Source: Ruminococcus flavefaciens
GTDB taxonomy: Bacteria > Bacillota > Clostridia > Oscillospirales > Ruminococcaceae
DNA length: 64,000 nucleotides
Reading direction: 5' to 3'
Assembly: GCA_002309635.1 (NCBI GenBank)
Contig: DBXO01000032.1
Location: 1-64,000, forward strand
The notes under the pieces: generated by a model
Told to the model about the DNA's origin: nothing
Database searches by the model: none
The model's input: only the letters and a program-made list of their open reading frames with translations
Shown here: piece after piece, positions 17,782-26,215 of the stretch
Layout: each line of letters starts with the position of its first letter
How positions within the stretch are numbered: position 1 is the first letter of the stretch
Program-made: the position numbers and the translations under genes

Positions 17782-18999
17782 TTATTTTACTACGACTTTT
17801 TTGAATGCCTTTTTGCCTTTTCTGACTATTATATCGCCCTCAAGACGTATCATTTCCTTCGGATCGTTCTTCTTTTCATCGTTTACGGTGATACCGCCCT
17901 GCTGTACAAGACGTCTTGCCTCTGAAACAGAAGGAGCGAGCTCAGCCTTGACAAGAAGATTGAGAAGTCCGATAGCGCCGTCGGTAAGGTCAGCGGAGTC
18001 TATCTCCGCAACAGGCATATTCTCGTCTGAACCGCTTCCGCCGAAGAGAGCCTTTGCAGCTGCCTTAGCCTTTTCAGCCTCCTCCTCGCCGTGAACCAGC
18101 TTTGTGAGTTCATATGCGAGAAGCTCCTTTGCAGCGTTGAACTGAGCGCCCTCCATGGTCTTTTCCATATCCTCTATCTGCTCGACCGGTACGAATGTGA
18201 GCATTTTCAGACACTTGATAACATCAGCGTCAGCTACGTTTCTCCAGTACTGGAAGAACTCGTATGGAGTGGTTTTTTCAGGATCGAGCCATACTGCGCC
18301 CTTTTCAGTCTTACCCATCTTCTTTCCCTCGGAATTGAGGAGAAGAGTTATAGTCATAGCGTAAGCGTCCTTGCCCAGCTTACGGCGGATAAGCTCTGTA
18401 CCGCCAAGCATATTGCTCCACTGGTCATCGCCGCCGAACTGCATATTGCAGCCGTATTTCTGGAAGAGCTGGTAGAAGTCGTAGCTCTGCATTATCATGT
18501 AGTTGAATTCGAGGAATGAGAGTCCGCGCTCAAGTCTCTGCTTGTAGCACTCGGCTGTGAGCATACGGTTTACGCTGAAATGTGCGCCTACCTCGCGGAG
18601 AACCTCGATGTAATTGAGGTTCATGAGCCAGTCTGCGTTGTTAACGATGATAGCCTTGTCCTCTGAGAAGTCGATGAAACGGCTCATCTGCTTCCTGAAG
18701 CAGTCAACATTGTGCTGGATAGTCTCGGGAGTCATCATCTTGCGCATATCTGTCTTGCCGGAGGGGTCACCTATCATGGCTGTGCCGCCGCCGATGAGGA
18801 CGATAGGTTTATTGCCTGCCATCTGGAGACGCTTCATAAGGCAGAGTGCCATGAAGTGACCAACGTGGAGAGAATCGGCAGTAGGGTCGAAGCCGATGTA
18901 GAACGTAGCCTTGCCTGCGTTGACAAGCTCCTCTATCTCCTTTTCGTCTGTAAGCTGCGCGAGGAGACCTCTGCGCTTGAGTTCTTCAAAAGTAGTCAT
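17782..18999 (-). CDS. tyrS: Tyrosyl-tRNA synthetase
   Basis: 405 residues, usual bacterial length. HIGH-type motif HVGHF near residue 46 in DPTADSLHVGHF, Tyr-pocket segment YDFYQLFQKYGCNMQFGGDDQW and KMSKS-type loop KKMGKT; the C-terminal S4 domain binds tRNA (VSEARRLVQQGGITVN). It charges tRNA-Tyr in the cytoplasm. No T-box lies directly upstream, but a Tyr-specific T-box sits 1.6 kb upstream on the same strand, with three small genes between and no terminator seen, so tyrS is probably the last gene of that operon. Confidence 0.95.
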   Translation of the reverse strand: MTTFEELKRRGLLAQLTDEKEIEELVNAGKATFYIGFDPTADSLHVGHFMALCLMKRLQMAGNKPIVLIGGGTAMIGDPSGKTDMRKMMTPETIQHNVDCFRKQMSRFIDFSEDKAIIVNNADWLMNLNYIEVLREVGAHFSVNRMLTAECYKQRLERGLSFLEFNYMIMQSYDFYQLFQKYGCNMQFGGDDQWSNMLGGTELIRRKLGKDAYAMTITLLLNSEGKKMGKTEKGAVWLDPEKTTPYEFFQYWRNVADADVIKCLKMLTFVPVEQIEDMEKTMEGAQFNAAKELLAYELTKLVHGEEEAEKAKAAAKALFGGSGSDENMPVAEIDSADLTDGAIGLLNLLVKAELAPSVSEARRLVQQGGITVNDEKKNDPKEMIRLEGDIIVRKGKKAFKKVVVK

Positions 19000-19018
19000 T
19001 ATTTATTTCTCCTTTAAA

Positions 19019-19198
19019 TTATTTTTTTATTATTTTAACTCCGCGGCGCATCAGCTCGTCGCAGATATATTCGAGCTGTAATTCATTGCCATAAATATCA
19101 TATGGAGCTTTATTCTTGTTCATTTTAATATGAACATATAGTTCATTCTTTTCGCCTCCGAAAAATCCGGACCGGTCAGATTTTTCGGGCGTTTTCAT
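19019..19198 (-). CDS. Small hypothetical protein upstream of tyrS
   Basis: 59 codons from ATG 19198, with GAAAGG about 11 nt upstream (a GTG at 19207 is too close to it). The peptide is basic and ends in LEYICDELMRRGVKIIKK. It fills the gap between the larger membrane protein gene and tyrS. Composition resembles coding DNA, but no family is recognised. Confidence 0.5.
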   Translation of the reverse strand: MKTPEKSDRSGFFGGEKNELYVHIKMNKNKAPYDIYGNELQLEYICDELMRRGVKIIKK

Positions 19199-19227
19199 GT
19201 ATATCACAACCTTTCGCTTTTGTCATA

Positions 19228-20139
19228 TCAGGGCGTAATTACGTCCTCACGGGATGTTTCTTCAAAACGTGCTGGAAGTTCTTCACGGCTGCCGAGAAGC
19301 TCTCTCATCTCTTCGCAGACCAGCTCGCTTTCAAATATATCCAGTTCAACATCATAGCTCCTGATACCACCGGCAGCGTCCCTTACATTGAAAAACACCT
19401 TGTATTTCTGATCTGTCTGCAAGTATATACCGTCGGTGTACTGTTTTTCGCGCACTACCTGTTTTCCAGCATCAACAATATCCTCCGTGCGGAAGGACAC
19501 TGCCCTGCTCGGATCAAAAATAACGATATAATCATGGCCGATATTTATTCCCGAGGTCCATGATCTTATCAGCTTTCCACTGTTGTAAGAGGATTCAACG
19601 TAACTGTATTCCGCCTTTATGCGCTTCATCCAGCGCCTTGCAGGGATACCCAGCAGTCTGCGCAGGCCGTCCGCCGCGCAGAGAACGCCGCAGGCAAGCA
19701 TCATAAAGCGGAACTGCGTCATTCTCTTTATGGGGTGAGGCATAAGAATACAGACAAATACCACTGCAACGGTAAAAAATGCAAAAAAGTATATATATGT
19801 AGGAAGATTGCGATAGTTTCCAAGCATATCCGCACGCATACCGCGGGGATCGATCTTTGCAAACTCATATTCCGTTTTGAACTTCAGATATGCCTGCCGC
19901 CAGGCCTGTGAAGAGAAATAAGTGCCGTTCTCCACGGCCTTCTTTATTGCCCTGTTCTTCTCAAGAGCACGGAGCTCAGCCCTGTATATAGCAATACTTG
20001 CTGCTATTATAGCTAAAGGCACAACGAAGGACATTACAGTTCCTAAAGTTGAATCCGTAACTGAGGAAATGGCGAAGAACACCGCTATGCTGATCACAGC
20101 GGTGGCAATGAATATAAGGCATTTCCTCTTTTTATCCAT
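19228..20139 (-). CDS. Membrane protein of unknown function
   Basis: 303 residues. Two N-terminal membrane segments (about 8-26, 33-50) and two central ones (about 113-132, 142-158) are followed by a cytoplasmic domain of about 130 residues with beta-rich segments (IGHDYIVIFDP and following). The layout suggests a membrane-anchored PH-like domain. Second gene behind the Tyr T-box. Confidence 0.7.
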   Translation of the reverse strand: MDKKRKCLIFIATAVISIAVFFAISSVTDSTLGTVMSFVVPLAIIAASIAIYRAELRALEKNRAIKKAVENGTYFSSQAWRQAYLKFKTEYEFAKIDPRGMRADMLGNYRNLPTYIYFFAFFTVAVVFVCILMPHPIKRMTQFRFMMLACGVLCAADGLRRLLGIPARRWMKRIKAEYSYVESSYNSGKLIRSWTSGINIGHDYIVIFDPSRAVSFRTEDIVDAGKQVVREKQYTDGIYLQTDQKYKVFFNVRDAAGGIRSYDVELDIFESELVCEEMRELLGSREELPARFEETSREDVITP

Positions 20140-20160
20140 AAATTACGCCTCCCTTACATC

Positions 20161-20604
20161 TCAGCCATGCTTCATTATCGCTTTCAGCAGACCGAGAAAT
20201 GCGGAATGTATAAAAGTCCGGGCCCCTATAAGAGCCTGTCCTCCCATGAACACATATTTTATACAGCTGTAGAAGCGTCCGCCTTTCTGTGCAAGCCCCT
20301 CCATATACGGTCCGACCGGACTTCCGCCGAATTCTGCGAACTGCACGAAAAGCGACATAAGTATCGCCGCAGTAAAGAAAAGATTGAGATTTGCACTGTC
20401 AAGCCCCGCAAGAGCGGTAATAAAGTGTATGTACCTCGTAAAAAGCCCTACCGCTGCGATACAGATAACAGTGCAGGCCGTCATACGTATGAAAGGCGAC
20501 TGAGCTCCCGAGTTCGCGGGACTGATAAAACCTATATACAGCATGAGCAGCGAAAAAAGGAACACTGCCGCACCAAGGCTGAGATAACCTATTGCTTTTT
20601 TCAT
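20161..20604 (-). CDS. Small membrane protein, first gene after the Tyr T-box
   Basis: 147 residues from ATG 20604, preceded by AAAGGGGGG. The frame is open further upstream, but that part is the T-box leader and not coding. Three or four hydrophobic segments are present (about 8-27, 45-63, 78-95, and a weaker one at the end). No family recognised. It starts about 25 nt after the leader terminator. Confidence 0.7.
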   Translation of the reverse strand: MKKAIGYLSLGAAVFLFSLLMLYIGFISPANSGAQSPFIRMTACTVICIAAVGLFTRYIHFITALAGLDSANLNLFFTAAILMSLFVQFAEFGGSPVGPYMEGLAQKGGRFYSCIKYVFMGGQALIGARTFIHSAFLGLLKAIMKHG

Positions 20605-20621
20605 TTGCCGCCCCCCTTTCG

Positions 20622-20867
20622 TATAATAAAAGCCCCCGAACAGCGCATAACTGTCCGGGGGCGAAGCTACTCGCGGTACCACCCCGATTTGTCGGACAAA
20701 TCCGACCTCGAAAAGCTGTAACGGGCCTGCCCGACCGCACCTACTTGCTTTCAATGCGGCAACTCCCGAATGTAGGTCACTGTACGCCGTCATTCCCTCG
20801 CACCAAACGGGAACTCTCTGTATCGGGCACTGCACAGGTTTTATTCGTTCACAGTATTTGTACATTT
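20622..20867 (-). ncRNA. T-box leader, tyrosine specifier
   Basis: Read on the minus strand. The hallmark antiterminator sequence GGTGGTACCGCG occurs at 20683-20672. Stem I has the AGAGAG motif after CCCGATAC and closes with TCGGG; the specifier loop between them reads GACC-UAC-AU, so the codon is UAC (20774-20772), tyrosine. The terminator stem AGCCCCCG/CGGGGGC is at 20631-20663, followed by a T-rich run. Uncharged tRNA-Tyr should allow read-through into 20604-17782. Confidence 0.92.
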
Positions 20868-20896
20868 ATAATAGCATATCTTCTTTCCCTTGTCAA
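20868..20896 (-). promoter_or_regulatory. Promoter of the Tyr T-box operon
   Basis: Minus strand TTGACA, 17-bp spacer, TATTAT, just upstream of the leader. Confidence 0.75.
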
Positions 20897-21056
20897 GAGG
20901 GAAAGATGAGCGTAATGCATTGCCGCAGGGGATAGTCATAAATAATGTGAACTCAGAAAGCACATCAGCTCCGATATTATAATAAAGACTTTTTTATGAT
21001 TTTTTCTTGTTTTTCGGTAAAAAACGTCAAAGCTGAAGTTTTTTTCAGCTCAGCAC

Positions 21057-21085
21057 TTGAAATTTAAGACTGTTTGGTATATAAT
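21057..21085 (+). promoter_or_regulatory. Sigma-A promoter of the DUF1846 gene
   Basis: TTGAAA, 17-bp spacer, TATAAT, 32 bp before the start codon. Confidence 0.75.
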
Positions 21086-21117
21086 AAATTATTATAGTTT
21101 AACGGGAGGAAGAAATA

Positions 21118-22587
21118 ATGAGTTTCAAAATCGGATTTGACAATGAAAAATATCTGAAGACACAGTCAGAGCACATAAGGCAGAGAATTTCGCAGTTCGG
21201 CGACAAGCTTTACCTTGAATTCGGCGGAAAGCTTTTCGATGATTTCCATGCTTCGAGAGTGCTTCCGGGGTTCAAGCCCGACAGCAAGCTGCAAATGCTC
21301 CTTCAGCTCAAGGACGACGCTGAGATAGTCATTGTCATCAATTCTGACGATATCGAGAAAAACAAGGTCAGAGGCGACCTTGGCATAACATACGATATAG
21401 ATGTTATCCGCCTTTTCAATGTATTCACAAAGATAGGACTTTATGTGAGCAGTGTCGTTCTCACCCGTTATGACGGTCAGCCCACTGCCGACGCTTTCCA
21501 GAAGCGCCTTGAAGCTCTCGGTATCAAGGTATACCACCACTACAGCATAAAAGGCTATCCTTCCAATCTTCAGTACATAATCAGTGACGAGGGCTACGGC
21601 AGGAACGATTATATAGAGACCTCCCGCAGACTTGTAGTAGTCACCGCTCCCGGACCCGGAAGCGGCAAAATGGCTACCTGCCTTTCTCAGCTCTACCACG
21701 AGCACAAGAGAGGCATCGACGCAGGCTATGCAAAGTTCGAGACCTTCCCCATATGGAACCTTCCTCTCCGTCACCCTGTTAATATCGCTTATGAAGCAGC
21801 TACCGCCGACCTTAACGACGTTAACATGATAGACCCGTTCCACCTCGAAGCCTACGGCAAGACCACCGTTAACTATAACCGCGACGTTGAGATATTCCCG
21901 GTCCTCAACGCAATGTTTGAAAAGATACTTGGCGAATCTCCATATAAATCGCCTACTGACATGGGCGTCAACATGGCAGGCAACTGCATAGTTGATGACG
22001 AGGCTGTTTCCGAAGCCGCAAGACAGGAAATAATCCGCAGATATTATACAGGTATGTGCGAATACCGTAAGGGACTCATCTCCGAAGACGAGGTAATGAA
22101 GCTCGAGCTCCTTATGAAGCAGGCAAACGTTACCGTAGAGGACAGAACGGTCGTATCTGCCGCCCTTGAAAAGGAAAAGGCTACCGAGGGTCCCGCCGCA
22201 GCAATGGAGCTTCCCGACGGAACAGTCCTTACCGGACGCACCTCCAATCTTCTCGGAGCAGTATCGGCTCTGCTGCTGAATGCACTCAAGCACTTTGCAA
22301 ACATTGACGATGATATACTTCTCATGTCTCCCCATGTTATCGAGCCTATAATGGCGCTCAAGGTAAACCACCTCGGCAACAGCAACCCGAGAATGCATAC
22401 GGACGAAACACTCATCGCCCTTTCAATATGCGCAAACAACGATGAAAATGCGAAAAAAGCAATGGAGCAGATATCAAAGCTCCGCGGCTGCGAGGTACAT
22501 TCCACAGTTATCCTCTCGGCTGTTGACGAGCGTATTTTCAAGAGACTCGGAATAAATCTCACCTGCGAACCCAAATATGAGGTTTAA
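21118..22587 (+). CDS. DUF1846 / UPF0371 family protein
   Basis: 489 residues, full family length. Opens with IGFDNEKYLKTQSEHIRQRI, with VVTAPGPGSGKMATCLSQ in the middle, which resembles a nucleotide-binding loop, and NMAGNCIVDD. The family is widespread and conserved in Firmicutes, but its reaction is not firmly established. GGGAGG precedes the ATG. It is a single gene with its own promoter. Confidence 0.92.
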   Translation: MSFKIGFDNEKYLKTQSEHIRQRISQFGDKLYLEFGGKLFDDFHASRVLPGFKPDSKLQMLLQLKDDAEIVIVINSDDIEKNKVRGDLGITYDIDVIRLFNVFTKIGLYVSSVVLTRYDGQPTADAFQKRLEALGIKVYHHYSIKGYPSNLQYIISDEGYGRNDYIETSRRLVVVTAPGPGSGKMATCLSQLYHEHKRGIDAGYAKFETFPIWNLPLRHPVNIAYEAATADLNDVNMIDPFHLEAYGKTTVNYNRDVEIFPVLNAMFEKILGESPYKSPTDMGVNMAGNCIVDDEAVSEAARQEIIRRYYTGMCEYRKGLISEDEVMKLELLMKQANVTVEDRTVVSAALEKEKATEGPAAAMELPDGTVLTGRTSNLLGAVSALLLNALKHFANIDDDILLMSPHVIEPIMALKVNHLGNSNPRMHTDETLIALSICANNDENAKKAMEQISKLRGCEVHSTVILSAVDERIFKRLGINLTCEPKYEV

Positions 22588-22641
22588 TGCAGCAGAACGA
22601 CAATCGTGTTCTATGCGATAAAAAGCAAAATAACAAAAAAC

Positions 22642-22678
22642 AAGCTCCGAAGCAGTCAGAACCGCTGCTTCGGGGCTT
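22642..22678 (-). terminator. Terminator of spoVT
   Basis: 14-bp stem 22642-22655 with 22665-22678 (one G-U). On the minus strand it is followed by TTGTTTTTTG. Confidence 0.75.
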
Positions 22679-22702
22679 AATTCTTGCTGTTCAAGATAAT
22701 AT

Positions 22703-23245
22703 TCAGCCCTCTATCTGCCGCGCAAGAAACTGTGCAGCCGCATTTATAAGGCTTTTCTGCATATCCGAGACCTCCCGCGAACCGTCGCAGGTGAGAAAGG
22801 CTACAGCTCCCGAAACATCGCCTGCTGTGATGATAGGAACTGCAGCGATCGCAGTCCTGTCAACTCCCTCGGCGGGGAAAAAGCTGTTTGTACTTCCGTC
22901 AGGACAGAAGAACTGTCCCCTGTTCTCCATAAGCTCCTCAAGCTGGCCGCTGACCCGCCGTTCCGAGAACTCCTTACGTGCTGCCCCCGCTGAGGCTACC
23001 ACATGGTCCTTGTCGAAGACGATAACAGGACAGCCTGCTATCTTATGCATTATGTCCGCAACGTAGCCTGCATTTTCGCTCATTTCGCTGATGGCGGAGT
23101 ATTTCTTGAAAATGACCTCACCCTCGCTGTTGGTATAAATTTCAAGCGGGTCGCCCTCTCTGATCCGCATAGTTCTGCGTATTTCCTTGGGTATGACGAC
23201 ACGTCCGAGATCGTCTATCCGTCTGACGATACCTGTTGCTTTCAT
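22703..23245 (-). CDS. spoVT: Stage V sporulation protein T (AbrB-like regulator)
   Basis: 180 residues. The N-terminal swapped-hairpin AbrB domain (MKATGIVRRIDDLGRVVIPK) binds DNA. The remaining 125 residues form a GAF-like domain ending AVAFLTCDGSREVSDMQK. The architecture matches SpoVT, which tunes forespore gene expression in Bacillus. Its presence supports a sporulating or formerly sporulating Firmicute. Confidence 0.9.
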   Translation of the reverse strand: MKATGIVRRIDDLGRVVIPKEIRRTMRIREGDPLEIYTNSEGEVIFKKYSAISEMSENAGYVADIMHKIAGCPVIVFDKDHVVASAGAARKEFSERRVSGQLEELMENRGQFFCPDGSTNSFFPAEGVDRTAIAAVPIITAGDVSGAVAFLTCDGSREVSDMQKSLINAAAQFLARQIEG

Positions 23246-23378
23246 AGATCGCTTCTCCTTGCTTCTGCAATTTTGCAGCTTTCGACTGCACGGATAGTAT
23301 TTGCAGATTATGCAGAATTATGCCTGATAATTAACGATCAGATACAGCAGCAATAGACTGTATCGTCATAAGCGAATA

Positions 23379-24317
23379 TCATTGCTCATTTTCCGTTGCC
23401 TTTGACAAGCCCTGAAGGAGATTTCCGAACTCCTTCTGCGGTGAATGGAGCAGCTTGATATTACGCAGCTTTTCAATCCTATGACCTATTTCGGTTATAA
23501 AATCTATATCAGTTTCCCAATAGTGTTCTTTCATAAGCTGAGCTCTGAGCATTTCCTGTATTTTTTTCATGAGCGGATAATAAAACTCAGCAATATCCGA
23601 TCTGAATTCGGGATCGCTGCCTTTTTCCCTGTAAATTAGCAGCAAAACTTTCAGGTCATCATTCTGTGCAATAAGCACAGAGCCGTTTTTGACAGCTTCA
23701 AGCAGGGACAGTATCCCTTTATCCGCCAGAAGCTTCGCATAATACTTAGCAAGCGCATACTGGTCTATAAAGTCCTCATATTTGCTGAATGCGTCGTTCA
23801 GCAGGACGCCGAATTCTTTTTTTACCGCATTGCAGTCGGAAACGTTCCCTTCAGGCTCGCAATTGCAGGCGATGACCTCTGATATGAATTCATTCCAGAA
23901 CCAGTACCCGAGCTGGCTCGAAAAATCCTCTATATGGACTCTCTGGTCAAGATAGCGGTAAAGATCGTCCTCCTGACACTCCATGTATATAGAGAAAAAG
24001 CGTCCGAGCTCATGCAGAAGGCTGTGCTGAAATACACCTTTATCGTCGGTACGGACCGACTTGTTCTCCATGACGAAGTCGTGGTAAATAATAATGGCGT
24101 CGCCGTTGCTTCCGTGAACGGTTTCCATAAAACTGGGCGGAATTGCCTTCTTTTGCGGTGAACGCAGCTGTTCCACAATGGAACTTCTTGTATCATTTAT
24201 ATTTTTTACGCTTAAAATATGGATCTCAGGATATGGAGCATCGATTTCGGGCATGACAGATTTAAAGAGTGTAACAGTTTCCGATATCCATTCTTTCATC
24301 AGTTTTTTATTTAACAT
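23379..24317 (-). CDS. Unknown protein with a degenerate HELGR zinc-protease-like motif
   Basis: 312 residues from ATG 24317 (AGGAG about 11 nt upstream). The central stretch HSLLHELGRFFS, followed about 35 residues later by FWNEFISEVIA, resembles the HExxH...E layout of gluzincin-type peptidases, but the second His is Arg. No signal peptide or membrane segment. Family not recognised. Confidence 0.65.
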   Translation of the reverse strand: MLNKKLMKEWISETVTLFKSVMPEIDAPYPEIHILSVKNINDTRSSIVEQLRSPQKKAIPPSFMETVHGSNGDAIIIYHDFVMENKSVRTDDKGVFQHSLLHELGRFFSIYMECQEDDLYRYLDQRVHIEDFSSQLGYWFWNEFISEVIACNCEPEGNVSDCNAVKKEFGVLLNDAFSKYEDFIDQYALAKYYAKLLADKGILSLLEAVKNGSVLIAQNDDLKVLLLIYREKGSDPEFRSDIAEFYYPLMKKIQEMLRAQLMKEHYWETDIDFITEIGHRIEKLRNIKLLHSPQKEFGNLLQGLSKATENEQ

Positions 24318-24412
24318 GATATGGAGTTCTCCTGTTATAACAATATGTTCCGTAAGCACTTATCCAAAGGATAATGCATACAAAAAAGGCATCATCTAAT
24401 ATCGTCACTATA

Positions 24413-24441
24413 ATTCTATCATAATCGGCCTGAAATTTCAA
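24413..24441 (-). promoter_or_regulatory. Promoter of the HELGR protein gene
   Basis: Minus strand TTGAAA, 17-bp spacer, TAGAAT. Confidence 0.55.
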
Positions 24442-24500
24442 GTAAATCAGCATATAATATTAAGCTCTGAAGATATGACGTTTTTTGCCGCGTATACATA

Positions 24501-24529
24501 TTGATTATTTCCAGAATACATGATATAAT
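24501..24529 (+). promoter_or_regulatory. Sigma-A promoter of the NSS transporter gene
   Basis: TTGATT, 17-bp spacer, TATAAT. Confidence 0.75.
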
Positions 24530-24569
24530 TAAATTCATATATGACAAAACACGAAAGGACACCTCAACT

Positions 24570-25973
24570 ATGGAACAAACTAAAAACGCCACATCACGTG
24601 GCGGCTTCGGTTCAAAAATAGGCTTTGTGCTTGCAGCAGCAGGCTCTGCCGTAGGACTTGGAAATATATGGCGATTCCCGTATCTTGCGGCGAAATACGG
24701 CGGCGGTATATTCCTGATGATATATCTTATATTCGCCGTGACTTTCGGCTTCACTCTCATGCTCACGGAAATAGCTATAGGCAGAAGAACGGGAAAGAGT
24801 GTTATAGGCGCCTACAGAGACGTGGACAAGCGTTTTTCCTTTCTCGGAATTCTCGCAGCGGTCATACCTGCACTGATACTCCCCTACTACTGCGTTATAG
24901 GCGGCTGGGTACTGAAATATATGACCGTATTCACAAAGGGCGGCGGCGAAGCAGCCTCAGTAGCGGAATATGCAATACAAGGATCGGATAAGAAGCTCTC
25001 ATTCTTCGAGCACTTTATAGGCATGCTGAAGGAGCCTTCATTCTTCTTTCTCATATTTGTGCTCCTGACCTCTGTTGCTGTATTCTTCGGAGTTGAAAAG
25101 GGCATTGAAAAGGTGAGCAAATTCCTCATGCCCGTCCTTCTCATACTTATAATAGGCATTTCCGTATATACGCTCACGCTCAAGGGCGCAGGAAACGGTT
25201 TGAAATACTATCTTCTGCCGAATTTTGACGGCTTCACGTTCTCTAAGCTCCTCCGCACCATATCCGCAGCCTGCGGACAGCTTTTCTACTCCATGTCCAT
25301 AGCCATGGGAATAATGGTCACCTACGGCTCGTATATGCGCAAGGAGGACTCTCTTGAAAGCTCAGTCCGTCAGATAGAGATATTCGACACCCTTGTAGCT
25401 TTCCTTGCAGGACTTATCATCGTTCCCGCAGTATTCATATTCTCCGGCGGCGACAGCTCTGCCCTCAATGCAGGCCCGGGACTTATGTTCATAACCCTGC
25501 CCAAGGTATTCGCAGCAATGCCCGCAGGACAGATAATCGGCACAGCATTCTTCGTGCTTGTCACCCTTGCGGCGCTGACCTCGTCAATATCGCTCATGGA
25601 GACCGTAGTAGCGGTTGTAATGGAAAAGTTCAGGCTCAGCCGCTCTGTCAGCTGCTGCATAGTCATAATACTGACGCTTGCCATAGGAATGCTGTCAGTG
25701 CTCGGCTACAGTTCATGGGCCGGATTCAAGCTTTTCGGCATGCAGATACTTGATCTTTTCGACTTCTCCACAAATAATATAATGATGCCCGTCCTTGCAT
25801 TTCTGACCTGCATACTCATAGGCTACGCTGTAAAGACAAAGTACGTTGAGGAGGAGGTAATGTTCGGCGAAAAGCAATTCCGCTCACGTCTCCTCTACAA
25901 CATAATGATAAAGGTCATATGCCCCGTATGCATGATCATGATACTTATCACACCCTTTGTCACAAAATTATAA
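24570..25973 (+). CDS. Sodium-dependent NSS-family transporter
   Basis: 467 residues; ATG 24570 has GAAAGGA at proper spacing. Helix 1 carries the Na+/substrate signature GSAVGLGNIWRFPYLAAKYGG, with the unwound GLGN segment, as in LeuT/TnaT. About 11-12 membrane segments follow. It imports an amino acid or related compound driven by sodium; the substrate cannot be read from the sequence. Single gene with its own promoter and terminator. Confidence 0.93.
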   Translation: MEQTKNATSRGGFGSKIGFVLAAAGSAVGLGNIWRFPYLAAKYGGGIFLMIYLIFAVTFGFTLMLTEIAIGRRTGKSVIGAYRDVDKRFSFLGILAAVIPALILPYYCVIGGWVLKYMTVFTKGGGEAASVAEYAIQGSDKKLSFFEHFIGMLKEPSFFFLIFVLLTSVAVFFGVEKGIEKVSKFLMPVLLILIIGISVYTLTLKGAGNGLKYYLLPNFDGFTFSKLLRTISAACGQLFYSMSIAMGIMVTYGSYMRKEDSLESSVRQIEIFDTLVAFLAGLIIVPAVFIFSGGDSSALNAGPGLMFITLPKVFAAMPAGQIIGTAFFVLVTLAALTSSISLMETVVAVVMEKFRLSRSVSCCIVIILTLAIGMLSVLGYSSWAGFKLFGMQILDLFDFSTNNIMMPVLAFLTCILIGYAVKTKYVEEEVMFGEKQFRSRLLYNIMIKVICPVCMIMILITPFVTKL

Positions 25974-25978
25974 CAGTG

Positions 25979-26007
25979 AATGCTCCCTTTAAAATGGGAG
26001 CATTTTT
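25979..26007 (+). terminator. Terminator of the NSS gene
   Basis: 9-bp stem AATGCTCCC/GGGAGCATT, then TTT. Confidence 0.8.
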
Positions 26008-26088
26008 GTTACAGCATCAGCAAAACCACCGAAATCACATTCGATTATCTGACTGTTTACTGCAAATTGCTACATTATCCCAAAGGTA

Positions 26089-26117
26089 TTGACATTTAAA
26101 TAACAAACGTGTACAAT
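26089..26117 (+). promoter_or_regulatory. Sigma-A promoter of the MBOAT operon
   Basis: TTGACA, 17-bp spacer, TACAAT. Confidence 0.75.
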
Positions 26118-26215
26118 ATTAATGTATGAGTTTTTATAATCTATTTTCCGCGCATTTTACAGGCAAACCAAACAGCGGAGGCTCTAACAAATGAATTAAC
26201 TAAAGGGTGATATAT

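Noticed and set aside
17762..17784. A 23-bp palindrome over the tyrS stop codon
   Set aside because: Arms TAAAC-GTAAT are good, but there is no loop or T-run for a terminator and no promoter nearby, so I did not annotate an operator.
21166..22398. A 410-codon open frame antisense to the DUF1846 gene
   Set aside because: It mirrors a conserved gene, lacks a ribosome site and promoter, and its translation shows the His/Val/Tyr bias of antisense frames.
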